From Neolentinus lepideus HHB14362 ss-1 (lineage: Eukaryota; Basidiomycota; Agaricomycetes; Gloeophyllales; Gloeophyllaceae), in NCBI GenBank assembly GCA_001632425.1, contig KV425618.1, positions 79,151-143,150 on the forward strand: a stretch of DNA of 64,000 nt. The letters are read 5' to 3'. The notes beneath the pieces are model-generated. The model worked only from the letters and a program-made list of their open reading frames with translations. It did no database searches and was not told the DNA's origin. Position 1 is the first letter of the stretch. The number at the start of each line of letters is the position of its first letter. Shown here one piece after another: positions 23,426 through 34,092 of this stretch. The position numbers were made by a program, and so were the translations under genes.

Positions 23426-23732
23426 TGTTGAGAAATTGAGATGTCGAGGGAATGACGGAGGCAAATACGGAGATAGTTGGCGCCGGAGGTATTGATGGTG
23501 GATTGTGATTGGACGTTATAGCCACATGGCGCGCGCTGCAGAGACTAAGTCGCGTCGTGCGACTTCGTGCCCCTCAGCCTGTTACTACGTTCACAGCTGA
23601 GGGGTAAGTGCATATTCTTGGTAGCATCATATAGTGATAACTCATATTATAATCCTGTAGTCCTGTTTTTCACAGGTAGTTAATAATCTCAGCCTGTTAC
23701 TACGTTCACAGCTGAGGGTCCTGTTTTTCACA
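23426..23732 (+). repeat. 3' LTR of the Copia element
   Basis: 307 bp and colinear with the 5' LTR; differs at two CpG positions. It is preceded by a run of seven G (polypurine tract, 23419-23425) that overlaps the gag-pol stop codon. Confidence 0.95.
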
Positions 23733-25863
23733 AGCAGTCCAAGCCAAGGTCACCAACTCGGCTATCAAAGGCATTCTGAGAGAACGTGGCATAAGACTGA
23801 GGCGAAACAGCAACCACCGGCACCTACCACTGTTGGGACCAAGGACTCCGGCTGCAAGACGCGCTCGATGGCTTTGCTATTCACTCGGTATCCTTGCTCG
23901 TATATGAAGCCCCTAGCCATCTCTACCTTCCTGCGCCACTCTCCATTAGCCTTGCGTGCCCTCTGGTTCCGTCGCTGCATGTCGAGGTGTTGACCAAGAG
24001 CCGGGATCTCGTTTTTGAGAACTAAACATCTCGGACAAGGGCAGTTGCCTTTATCACGCAGTGTTGCAAGCAAAACTCTAGGTTAATTATCAACATACAT
24101 GTCAGTATGACTCTTAAATTGTGATTTGCATGCGGAAAACTCACTTCTCGGGGTAATCTGCAGAATACGTGAAGATACGGGGATATAGACGCCTCTGGAT
24201 GCCATCAGCACAGCCGACCACGATGCCATGCTGGTATGCATGACGGAATTCATCATCCAGAAGCAACTTCCAAATTGCATGGATTAATTCACGCCGACAA
24301 TGAGTGAGAAGCTGGGCGGAACTACTTTTTCCACTGGTGGAACGGATGAAATCTTGGATCGAATCGGGAAGCTTTTGGGAAATCGTTGAAAGACATCCAT
24401 TTTTCTCAGAGTGAGAATAACTCACTTTAGGGAGGTACGCAACATGATGGCATGCATTTGCCCGCGGTCGTCCCCGTGTATATTTAGATTGATTCCCAAA
24501 CAGGTTATAAACTGGCCATAAGGACGCACTACTGAAATCAGTCAGCTGCGTCGAATCTGACCAGAACATGTGCGCGATAATGGCCCTTGGGCGGTCGCAG
24601 CCAGGTTCTCTCGGGGATTCGTGAAGTTCTCTATGTGCTTGCAGGTAGGCTTGAGAAAAGTAGAGTTCACTGTGGACATTCTCTTCAGGTTCTCCCAGGA
24701 ACGGAGGCTGCCATATGAGCCGATAAGGTGTATACTGGAACTTTTCGGAAGAGGGATCCTCGCAGACGCTGCGGATGACCTCGACCAGGCGCCGGTGGTA
24801 CAGATTTTCAACCACAAAGTCATGCGGAGGAACACTCCTGTCTCCAGATGGTACTTTGATGCTGACGGATGCCTTGATCCAACCATCGGACGAGTCGAAG
24901 AATTGATTATGGTCCGCACTCAACTGTGAGTCGATTTTGTCCCAGTTTGCAGCACGCAAGTCTTCAGTATTGAAATAAGGCGATTCAAGCACATCCTTGG
25001 TGAGTCTGGACAGGTCGGCTTTTGTTTTACTCGGCCCACTGCTCCAGAACCAATTTCCCAGCATCATGGAGCTGAGGTTGGGATAAGGGCCATAGGGCGA
25101 CAGTTCACCCATTGTAGACTTTGCGCTTGGAGTCATCGGAGCGTCCCTCGAGCCTGAAGCCTGAAGGTCCTCAAGAGGTATCTCATCCTCCGGATCTGCT
25201 TTGGGTACATCACCGCAATACTCGCGTAGGAGACCGAATGCGTTACGGCCCGTGCGTGTGAACTTAGGTGTGGGAGGATGGATTGGGAAAGGAGAGGGAG
25301 ACCTTGCGATAGGCGCTTCCTCAATAGGCGGTGAGTGCCGTTCTAGTGGGAGCGGTGCAGGGCCTTCAGGAAGTATGTCCACGAATCTCTTCGGAAGCTT
25401 ATTGCGGTTCGAACGTATGGGACGCCCGGCCGCGGTGGTATTTGCCGCGTCGGGTTCAGGTGGTAGGTGACCTACGGGGGGATCTGCGCTCGTGAAGTCC
25501 TGCGTGAAGGTAATGTCCGTTGTGTTCTCTACCATGGGCATAGCCTGCTGATGACTACATTATCATCCCGTAGTTGCACAGAATCACGAAGCCACGCACC
25601 TGTGAACTGGAGATGCCCATGGATCCCGCCATTGCGCCGGATACGCCAGAGGACTCCGCACATCCCTGGAGCACAGCGGCGGCTAGCTGCTTGCACCTCT
25701 TCCGGGACACGGGATTGCCTTCAGCGTCGACATCACGCTTTTGTCGCGCCGCATTAAGCAGGCGGGTTTGGTGAGTGTGGTGTAGTTCGCAAGTGCGCTG
25801 ATGGCGGGAAAGAGCTTCACGCAGGTTGAAGGTTCTCTGACAGGTGCATCTGAAGCCATTCAT

Positions 25864-26219
25864 GATTAATGTTCGACCGCGTTGCTTGAGCACTGCGCTC
25901 TCAGGTGGCAGAATGTTTGTCGAGAAGAAACAGGGAGAGCACTGGGATGGTCCACGTCGTCGGGCGTGTCCCCGCCGCTATGCATGAACGGTTTCCGAGA
26001 TTCCTGCCGGCCGATTGTCAAGCTTATCATGTGGGTTGCAATGACGTCCGATCTCCCCTGTCTCAGCAGCACATAATCAGCAAGTGGTATGATTCGAGAT
26101 TGCGGAGGATACCGTCTAGCCGGTGTCTGAAGGAGAGCTCACTATCAGGATGTAGATGCTGGGATTCATACCAGAAGCTATACTTGAGGCCAAACATGTG
26201 TTTACAGCTGCGTATAACT
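25864..26219. other. Upstream region of the Plavaka gene
   Basis: No recognisable ORF on either strand. It should contain the Plavaka promoter and 5' terminus, but neither is identifiable by eye. The right part carries the TAACT target of the next element (26215-26219). Confidence 0.4.
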
Positions 26220-27103
26220 TGTAGATTTTTAATAGAAGACTGGTACAATGGCGGTTAAGCCGTAGGATTACAAGCCCATGAGGAGGGCGCTGTCCCTCGG
26301 GCTTTATATACTACTTGTACAAAATGCTAGAATATACTACAATATTCATGAAATTCAAATGGGTTAACCTAATTCCTAATTTATATTCCTGAGCAATTTC
26401 CAACACTCCCCCATTGCTCAGAATATCTTCAGAAAATAAAACCATAAAATTGCAAAATTCCAGAATCACTGAGCTCCCCCATAAGCTAAATTCTTGAAGC
26501 CAGAGACGTCGTGCTTGCAGCCGGAGCAACACATGCTGGTGCACTGGCGGCGTCGGAGTGACTAACACTTGCTGCCCGAGATCGACACACGATTCCCGCA
26601 CCGTCTTACTCCAAATCGAGGTTTTCTTCTTCAATCCTAAAATGCGAATTCTTCATCACTGGTCAATACTAAATTGACCTTCTCCTCCTTCCCCTTTGGA
26701 TAGTTTCTCGCTATATGCCCGCGCTCATTGCACTTGTAGCACCTCAAACTCGCTTGAGTATGTGGGCCACGAGCAGCTAGAGCCATATCTGGCAAGGTTT
26801 CCGGGGTCCCACCGCATCTGCTTTCTTCATCCAGGAGGGCGCCGGTGATGTCCAAGATGATGTTATGTAAGCAGGATAAGCGGAGAGCCAGGTCTTTGTA
26901 CTAGTCTTATGGGCTTGTGTAGATTTTTAATAGAAGACTGGTACAATGGCGGTTAAGCCGTAGGATTACAAGCCCATGAGGAGGGCGCTGTCCCTCGGGC
27001 TTTATATACTACTTGTACAAAATGCTAGAATATACTACAATATTCATGAAATTCAAATGGGTTAACCTAATTCCTAATTTATATTCCTGAGCAATTTCCA
27101 ACA
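26220..27103 (-). mobile_element. Internally deleted Copia-type element with same-length LTRs
   Basis: LTRs of 186 bp lie at 26220-26405 and 26918-27103, with duplication TAACT at 26215-26219 and 27104-27108. On the minus strand the LTR runs TGTTGGAAATTG...ATCTACA, a common Copia type. A purine tract CAATGGGGGAG directly precedes the 3' LTR. I saw no difference between the LTRs, so insertion or gene conversion is recent. Only 512 bp of interior remain. It needs enzymes from another copy to move. Confidence 0.9.
26637..26855 (-). pseudogene. Gag C-terminal fragment with altered zinc knuckle
   Basis: Inside the deleted Copia element. The translation has LLDEESRCGG and a CCHC-like knuckle CYKCNERGHIARNYP in which the fourth ligand Cys is Tyr. 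It resembles the end of Copia gag just before protease. No protease, integrase or RT follows. Confidence 0.7.
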
Positions 27104-27385
27104 TAACTACAGGCTCGGTGCCACAGATAGATATAGGATACTTATATACAAACATTCTATGCCTGATACAAACCATTGTGAGGTAAACGGAAGTGAGATA
27201 TCATATTATATGTTTCCAACAGCCTTTGAGGACTCTTATAACCGCTCCTAATTCTTGTTATCGCCCATAAGCGAAGTACAAGCCTTCCGCGAGAACCGCA
27301 AAGTCATGCAAAGGTTGGTAGGCACGTGTTGGCCCGCTATTTCCTTATAAGGTCTGTCTGGTCATAGCAGGTCCGGGCCAAATCC

Positions 27386-28433
27386 GTGATGATAATCTAC
27401 GACATAGGGATCCCCACTTCAGACCCCGTGGCGCGCAAGAAAGATGCGAGGCGCCTTGGGCAAGTGTGGATTGATGGAGTGCCCGAGGATCTAGTTGTTG
27501 GCGAGATTGCTGAAATGGCGCAGAAGAATAATGTCAAACCTGCCTCCGTTGCGGGCTCCTGGGCTGGAAAGAGGAATGAAGCGGGTGAATACGCATACCC
27601 TGCTCTTCTGGACGAAAAGATACTGTATTTCTGCCATGGTGATGTCCTTTGCCGATTCTTCAAAATGACGTCAATTGAACGATCATTTTATAGGTGGAAG
27701 TTATCTCGTAGGTGGTTTCGTAGGATTACTATATATTACATTAGCTCACCGTGCTGCAAGATGGGTACTGCGGCCCTGGATGATTTGAGCTCGCTCCCAG
27801 CACGCACTATATTGGAAGGAGCCCCCGAAATTCTGGACAGAGCTTTCGGTATAGAATACCGTCTATGCTCTGCAGCGCCGTTCGAGCCCGCGAATCCATT
27901 CCCGGCCGCCCTTCTTGACGCTCTCGCAGGGTACCGCTACTTAGTCAGCGAGCTAGGGTTTGACCCGCAGAACATCGTCGTGGCGGGAGACTCCGCAGGA
28001 GGCAACCTGTCCATCGTCCTGATCAGATACCTGACTTTGTCGAGTCTTGCCACTCTACCGCCACCCCGCCCGGACGGACATGGTGTTCACCGTGATGAGA
28101 TCTGGGTACACTGCAAGGGGTTTGCTTGGGTCTTTGCCCGAAGCCGAACTGCATAACCCGTGGATCTCGCCTGCATCGCTCCGCACAAATACAGCAGGTG
28201 CCTTTCAAGGCTTGCCACCGGTGATAATCATCACGGGCTCGTTGGAGCAGACGCTGGATCCTGTCCGGACGTTCCGGGATCGCCTGGTCGAGGATAATGG
28301 GGAGGAGACAGTCAAGTATATCGAATACCCGGAGGCGACACACGACTTCCTCTTGATGACTTGGCATGAGCCAGAGCGATCGCAGGCGACAGACGAGATA
28401 CGGAGGTGGCTGGAGACATTGTTCAAGGCATAG
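27386..28433 (+). pseudogene. Alpha/beta hydrolase (GDXG lipase/esterase type), broken
   Basis: The N-terminal part has the family's pre-HGGG region (GSWAGKRNEAGEY...DEKILYFCHG). An intron at 27639-27693 would create HGGG, the oxyanion-hole motif. The nucleophile elbow is GDSAGGNLS (about 27990), and the Asp and His appear in SLEQTLDPVRT and EATHDFLL. But the frame changes between the HGGG part and the Leu/Pro-rich centre, and again near 28050-28100. There roughly 40-50 expected residues between the nucleophile region and GYTARGLLGSLP seem missing. Members hydrolyse esters or steroid-like substrates. I judge this copy inactive, though an unseen intron could explain the first shift. Confidence 0.6.
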
Positions 28434-28631
28434 AGAAGCGCCTATGCATGGTCGTGACGATAATTTTGTTTTCATGTTCACTTCGGTTGGCTGACGTTAA
28501 TTCACGGAACGTTAGTCTCGTCTCATCTTTGCAACCAGAAACTTCGCATTCGAACTCCCGACCCAGCAACCCGATACAAAATACCAGCAGAATATCACAG
28601 TGATACAGTAATTTAGAGGCAAGTTGATGCA

Positions 28632-29855
28632 TCAGAAATCCGAAAGCCACATCCGCGAAACGGCAAGGTCGCCCTGCACTTCCGGGTCAACCCACTCAAA
28701 GTCCCCGAATTCGCGAGTATGCTCAACAGAGCTGTCGCTGTTAGACGTAGGCAGTTCTGTCTGTTCCTCCCTTTCTTCATCGGCCTCGGTACCATCCTCC
28801 TGCACCTCAGATGTCACCTTATTGGCCCGTGCCCTGGCTTGTGCGTGGGCGGCATGGACGTGCGGTGGCATAGAGTGCAGCCAGGCCTCGGGATCCTGCT
28901 TGAAGTCGATGGCGACATGGTCGGACCTTCTCGTGCGGTCTACCGCTTCGTTGACCTTCGTGTTGAAACAGCGTACGCTGTACCTCCTCCCGTCATGCGG
29001 TGTTCGATAGGTGAGTTCGGAGAATACCCATGTCGCGTTGGGTGGCCCTCTTGCGTTCGTCCCGTCTTCGAGGGTAGCACGCACTTCCGTTTGAGCCTGA
29101 GATGTTGTCAGAGTCAAGGTTGAGAAGATGTGGTGATGGGATGGGTTACCTGAACACCAAGAAGTTTGCTGCGTAGGACGTCAGCGTTGAGCGGCTGGCG
29201 AAGGCCTGATTCTTCGTCCGGAGAGTCAAGCCCTTCTACAACTATGTCTATAGCACCCGGATTTACTTCTAGCAGCGGAGGTCGCTGTGCCAACCAAGCT
29301 GCTACTTTCTAATCATAACGGTTAGTCGGGGGCATGTTATAGAAATTTGGGTCTACTTGCTCACTTCCAACTTCCTTTCCTTCTCAGAAAGGGACGCATC
29401 GTTCTGCCCTGTCTGTTTTCCACGGCCACTTGTCTCTGAGGAGGCTTTGCCATCCTACGGAAGCACGTCATCAGGCCATCCCTCTCATACAAGTGGAGGT
29501 CACTCACGATTTGTGTGGCGAGCCTCTGCGAGAGTGGTCGAGGTTGACGTTGCTCTGAACCATCAGCTTCGAGACGCGAGGGATCCGTCGGCACTGCACG
29601 GTAACCAGAGCGACACCGCCATCTGCGGCGGAGGTACCCGAGTCGCCATTGCCGCAGGAGCCAGCAGCACACGTAGAGCTCCAAGAAAAGGGCGGTGTAC
29701 TTGAGAGAGGCGGGCAGGTAGTTGATGTAGCGGAGTGGCTGCCACATAGCCCTTGCCGATCTTGCTCCTTGCCGTAAGGAAGACAGAAGGACGGAGGGGT
29801 GCTGGGACGTTATTTCTAGGCGATTGGGATCCGGACCTAGGCTGGATGCATGCAT
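28632..29855 (-). CDS. Unknown protein with a membrane-anchored N-terminus, 4 exons
   Basis: Exons 29855-29508, 29454-29365, 29308-29150 and 29096-28632, joined by introns of 53-56 bp, all in phase 0, give 353 residues. An N-terminal hydrophobic stretch (LKYTALFLELYVCCWLL) next to an Arg-rich patch suggests a single membrane or mitochondrial anchor. The C-terminal half is soluble, with TYRTPHDGRRYSVRCF and a His-rich MPPHVHAAHAQARARA helix, then an acidic tail. I do not recognise the family. Clean exon phases and no lesions argue for a functional gene. Confidence 0.65.
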
Positions 29856-30600
29856 AGGGTCATGGCAGCCACCGCTGCGAGACGGTCTGAATCGAAAGGA
29901 AAATTAGATTGTGTCTTTAGCAGACGCAGTCAGGATTGTATGAGGTTACTACCACTGAGAAGTCGAAAGCAGCAGGCTTCCATTTCTGCGCAGATCAAGA
30001 TGAACCCTGACCTAGCTATGGTACGTATATCTCTACCCCTCTTCACTGACTTTCGCGACCTATCACTATTATAGGATGTCCACGGAAGAAGAAGCCCGCC
30101 AAACCGCCGAGAACGAGGAGGAGATAAGTCGGGAGGCGATCGCGCGCGCGATCTAGATGAGCATGCAGAAGAAATGATGCTAATGAGGTGGTGTGGCTTT
30201 TTCTGTTTGTCTCCCAAATTGCAAGCACTGTTTTGTTGTTGATTGTCGTAGCATTTTATTGCATTACTCTGGAGTTGCTTGGGGTATGGCGCAAGCCTGA
30301 TACCAGATTTCACCAGGACACGAAGGCCGCTACGAATGAACTAAGTCTAAGCCGGCGCACAGGCTCTCTGCACTGTCATGGGTTATATTGCAGACAACGG
30401 CGCTTCCACAACCTGTGAAATCTAGTTCACAGCCCTACAGAATGATATACAAAGGCAGACGGGTACAATTAGATGATACAGACATCATTACAAATCTACA
30501 ACGACAATATACTGGAAAGCGGGACGTGCTACGAAAACATTGGAACAGAACAGAGCACATGGAGATGAAGAAATAACATTGTAGAGATTGTTTGATAGCG
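29856..30600. other. Intergenic
   Basis: No family-like ORF. A possible tiny two-exon reading (starting near 30000, GT-AG intron about 30020-30074) is too short and unfamiliar to call. Confidence 0.35.
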
Positions 30601-32722
30601 TCAACCACGCCGAGGCTGATACTTGTCAATCAATTCCACGATCTTTTCCAAGACGGGATCCTTTTTAACGGCCTTCCAGGTAGCCCTCTGGTCGACAAAC
30701 TCCTTGATTTCCCTGTGTACCTCGAGCAACATTTTGCCATCCCGCGTCTGGACGTCCTTGCACTCACAACGCTGCGTCGACGTCGGCGGTAGTAAGAGAC
30801 TTGTTCGAGGACGGCAGTGATTTCGGGAAGAGCTTTTGCATGACGATCGTTAGGTCAATGATGTAAGCCATGAAGCATTTCAGAATGGCGGGTCTAGAGA
30901 ACACATTGTCAGAATCTCACAGGATAGATGACATATGACGCACATTTCCTGATAAACATCGTATCCCCATTTCGCGAGCACCATCGCAGCAGTGATCGGA
31001 ATAGTTACAAAGGCCAGGGGGTGCACATTTGCTGCCCAAAGTGTAGTAGTGGCGCCGACAGCTCCAGCCGCGTTTTTAGCGGTGTCAAGACTAGACTGAG
31101 CATGAGTAAAGCATGAACGGATGTCCAGAATTAGACAAGACACTTGCATTGCACGATTTGGACTCTGGTCTCGGGGTCCCAAATCTCCAAGGATACCTAA
31201 GACCTTGACCTTGACATCCTCAGTCAAAAGCAGCTAGTGTTAATGATAGGAGTGCTTAGCGGTAAAGAAGATGTATGCTAAGATAGGGGCATACCGATTC
31301 TATATCCTTAAAATTCAAGACGAGAACAATGTCGCGATGGATCACGTCCAAACAAGTACCAATGTCCTTTCCAAGGAAGTGCACGCTCGATCCAAGACTG
31401 CGCCAATACTCTGTACAGCAGTCAGAATTCAGAATTGCTAGCATGGCAATGAATCAGACGTACGGCGTCGTCCAATCCTATTGCCGAATCAGCTCGGCCA
31501 CGGCATAGCTAGCACGAGACACGAACCTAATCGACCCTTGGATGTTTGTTTCCACATCGACGCGCTGCGCTGTCGCTAGCATAATGCCGACAGTATTTGC
31601 GTCAATCTCACTACTGTCAGGTGGCTGCTGACGGGACGAAAGTAAGCGAGAAAGTGAGAAGCTTGGTGCGGATTGAGAGGCGACCGTCGGATCGACCTGT
31701 TCAAGTGTCAGTTTGATCAGGGATTGAAGTGCGTCTTCGTATCCGGGCTTGACTGGTCGATTCTCTGATGTCAGGGTGCACCTGCATACCGGAGTAGAGC
31801 TGTCGTACCTGAAACGTGGATGATCGGGACTGAACTTTTGATCAAAGGTTTGATAAGCTTAAGACAGTCTTTCTTGAAAGATTTCTCGGCCTCCTTGACG
31901 GCCCGAGTGTGCAGCTCTTCCTCATCCTTGACGGTTTTGTACATTTCCATCTCTTTGGCACCAACGAGGAAATCATATTGTGTGAACACAACTATCAGGG
32001 GAACTGCAAGGACAGAAATATGAGAGCTTGCATCTAATTTGGACCGACTGATGGTGCCACCTTTGTCCGAAACGACTCGGAACAGCTCTTCATCCCCGTA
32101 CTGGAGGACTCTCTGATTGGCATACGGGGTCGCAATGCAAAGCCTATCAAATGTCATCATCGCAATTGATTAAAAGAATGAACACCTACCATATCGCATG
32201 CAACCGATCGGCGACGCGAGGCCTTGAACACCGGTCAACAATGAAAGTCTTCAATGTTTGCATATTCCGGTTCTCCCCGTGCTCGTAGCCTTGAGAGTCA
32301 TGCAAGACGAAGCGAAGGTTGGAGTCGGAATATATCTCATCTTCTATGGAGGTAACTCCAGGACGGTCGTGGGAGATAGTCCAGAAATCAGGAGTCAGGA
32401 CTCGTTGGATAATGCGCACGATACGCACGGCTGCATCCACCCCGAACGCTTGGTTGATCAGAGAGGATTTACCCACTCCCGACTAGCCACAACAATCAGA
32501 ACAACATCACAAAAGGGGCTGTCTAATACAACCTTCCCAACTACGAGAATGCGAAACCTGACCACCACGCCGGAAGCTGATCAGACGTGTACGCTAGATG
32601 TTAAACTAAGCGTACCTTGAGCATTCATCAAGGACACTCTGTATAGTAGGCGTCAAATCCGTCTGGTAGTCTGCCTCGTGCCCTGTTTCAGAGGGTGCGT
32701 CTAGAGTCAAAGAATCCGACAT
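30601..32722 (-). CDS. Fungal G-domain GTPase-like protein, with a frameshift near the C-terminus
   Basis: The first exons (32722-32616, 32557-32533, 32482-32190, 32143-32061, then from 32003) join in phase. G1 is VVGKSGVGKSS, G3 is HDSQG (within RFVLHDSQGYE) and G4 is FTQYD, so it should bind guanine nucleotide. The downstream helical part contains YWRSLGSSVHFLGKD and a hydrophobic segment (HPLAFVTIPITAAMVLAKWG). This is a family common and expanded in basidiomycetes, of unknown role. Near 30766-30769 one extra base (TTG-T-GAG) makes a stop; without it the frame runs on through LEVHREIKEF to a TGA at 30601-30603. Either a sequencing error or a recent lesion removing about 55 residues. Middle exon borders are not all fixed. 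Confidence 0.65.
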
Positions 32723-33326
32723 GCGCAGAGGGCACACAGAGTTTCTGACGTCGGGGTTGGCGCGGCAGTGGTGAGTGCAGCTCAGCAGGCAGTAAGGCAG
32801 GTGGATGATGAACCGCTCTCCTGCTCAAGGCAGCAAAGCAGGATAGGCGGATCCGGAGCTTCCGTGGCGATATCTTCACAGCAAATCGAAGCGAAAAGAG
32901 CCGCAGTTGACGAGATACATCAGTAGAACACGCCTGTGTGGACGAGGTCCGCTAGAAATAGCACTCCAGGCGCCAATCAATCAGCCCCAAGCGCTGGACA
33001 TTGTCGGAGACAAAGAATCCGCTCGGAGGATGGTATATAGAGGTTACGGGAAGTGTATTGGCGTCGACGTCGACAGAGTCACGAGCACATGAAGGTAAGC
33101 AGGTTAATGAACCGGGCTGCTCAATCCATGGACATGGACATGAGACCGAACTTTGGTCGGATTGATAGAGTCATACAAATTTGGGAGTAGAGACTGCAGG
33201 TTTGAAGTATTGTAGTTTCTTATCACTTTTTTAGGCACACCCCAAGCTCAACTAGACTGTCAGCCTTGAAGCCCAGTGAAAATTGACATCATTACGTTCC
33301 ATTTACCTTAAGAGTGTTTCGATGCT
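32723..33326. other. Intergenic between divergent genes
   Basis: Promoter region for the G-domain gene (leftward) and possibly the ankyrin ORF (rightward). No repeat or clear TATA box seen. Confidence 0.4.
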
Positions 33327-34049
33327 TTGAGACATTTGATCGGTGCCAGTCCTAACCATCAACTGCTTACCTGCAACACGGCCGGATCGACTCCGCTCCA
33401 ACTCGCAGTCAGCAGCGGCTACGCTGAGATGACCCGCCTCCTTCTCGTTGCCAGCCCCATTGAAGGTTCGCACAGAAGATGGCAAGGGCCGCACAGTGCC
33501 GGAAATTGCGTCGCAGCGAGCTATGACTACCTGGATGAGGCAGAAGATCCAGTAATGGCATGTTTTATATCAGATCTCAACCCCTACAGCATGATCCTAA
33601 GACCACCCAGCGCCTGCCAATACGGACTTGGCCCATGTCGAGTAGGTGGTCCCGAAATTGCGGAGAGTCGTGGACGGCTGCTCGAAAGGGGGCAGTTGTC
33701 GAAGTCGACGGAGCTAGCAACAGAGCTGCTTACATTCACTGAGAGGATCGCGAGGTTGCGCGAGGTTGCGCTTGGGAGCACTGTGGAAGAGCGAGTGATC
33801 ACGAGCGATCATATAGCCACACTGAAAGTCGGGCAAAAAGCCATCTCGGCACGACATGGTCCGTGTCAGCTCGTGTGGCTTGGGGATGTGCAAGTCGCGG
33901 TACAGTACAGACTCCCGCGTCTGACGGTACAACATGAGAAGACGAAGAAGAGGGGCGACGATGAGCTGAAGACAGAAATGATTGGTGGAAAGTGTGCTGT
34001 CGAGGGCTTGGCGGGGTCTAGTACTTATCCGTTTGAGGCGCCATTGTAA
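33327..34049 (+). CDS. Ankyrin-repeat ORF, probably partial
   Basis: An open frame of 240 codons. Only one convincing ankyrin unit is visible near the start (AGSTPLQLAVSSGYAEMTRL, then LLL). The rest is unfamiliar, with a short coiled-coil-like part (ATELLTFTERIARLREVALG). The first codon of the open frame is not supported by context, and the true 5' exons may lie upstream or be lost. It ends 43 bp from the end of the convergent Rsa3 gene. Function unknown; ankyrin units bind proteins. Confidence 0.4.
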   Translation: MRHLIGASPNHQLLTCNTAGSTPLQLAVSSGYAEMTRLLLVASPIEGSHRRWQGPHSAGNCVAASYDYLDEAEDPVMACFISDLNPYSMILRPPSACQYGLGPCRVGGPEIAESRGRLLERGQLSKSTELATELLTFTERIARLREVALGSTVEERVITSDHIATLKVGQKAISARHGPCQLVWLGDVQVAVQYRLPRLTVQHEKTKKRGDDELKTEMIGGKCAVEGLAGSSTYPFEAPL

Positions 34050-34092
34050 GGTTGAGAATCGTTCCACCGGTACGACACGGAATAGGAGTACA

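Larger units (their letters stand above)
17024..23732 (+). mobile_element. Ty1-Copia LTR retrotransposon, nested in the Plavaka gene
   Basis: Two 307 bp LTRs (TGTTGAG...TTTCACA) flank a primer-binding site, a gag-pol region and a G-rich polypurine tract (23419-23425). The host duplication is AGCAG at 17019-17023 and 23733-23737. I count two LTR differences, both G in the 3' copy and A in the 5' copy at a CpG, so the insertion is fairly young. The element itself is interrupted by E3 (17391-18772). Domain order (gag, protease, integrase, RT, RNase H) defines the Copia superfamily. Confidence 0.95.
13728..25863 (-). pseudogene. Plavaka-type transposase, broken by a Copia element and by element E2
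   Basis: Start at 25863. Exon 1 (25863-25600) encodes a C-terminal-Cys zinc finger (CTC...H-x4-C). Exon 2 (25544-24145) holds a proline-rich linker and the large N-terminal domain. Exon 3 (24077-23828) has CPCPRCLV. Exon 4 starts at 23775, is cut at 23737 by the Copia insertion and resumes at 17018 as MLVVDELHEWELGVWKNLL. Later exons carry PEPHNSMILDLLF, YKAHAIGDYANTI and FGTTDSYTTQ. An FxDPEAIIRGCHLIPAF block is cut by E2, and a C-terminal FVDRNMVMRYVGRGVRHL leads into an acidic tail. Frames join exactly once each insertion and one target copy are removed, and I saw no other stop. So the gene was probably intact when first hit. Plavaka elements are CACTA-like cut-and-paste transposons of basidiomycetes. 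Confidence 0.8.

Noticed and set aside
11226..27385. Search for CACTA-type terminal repeats enclosing the Plavaka gene and the DUF6698-type gene
   Set aside because: No matching CACTA...TAGTG ends were found by eye at either side, so the transposon limits are left open.
30000..30180. Possible tiny two-exon gene (MNPDLAM then an Arg/Asp/Glu-rich exon)
   Set aside because: Too short, two competing frames after the intron, and no family resemblance.
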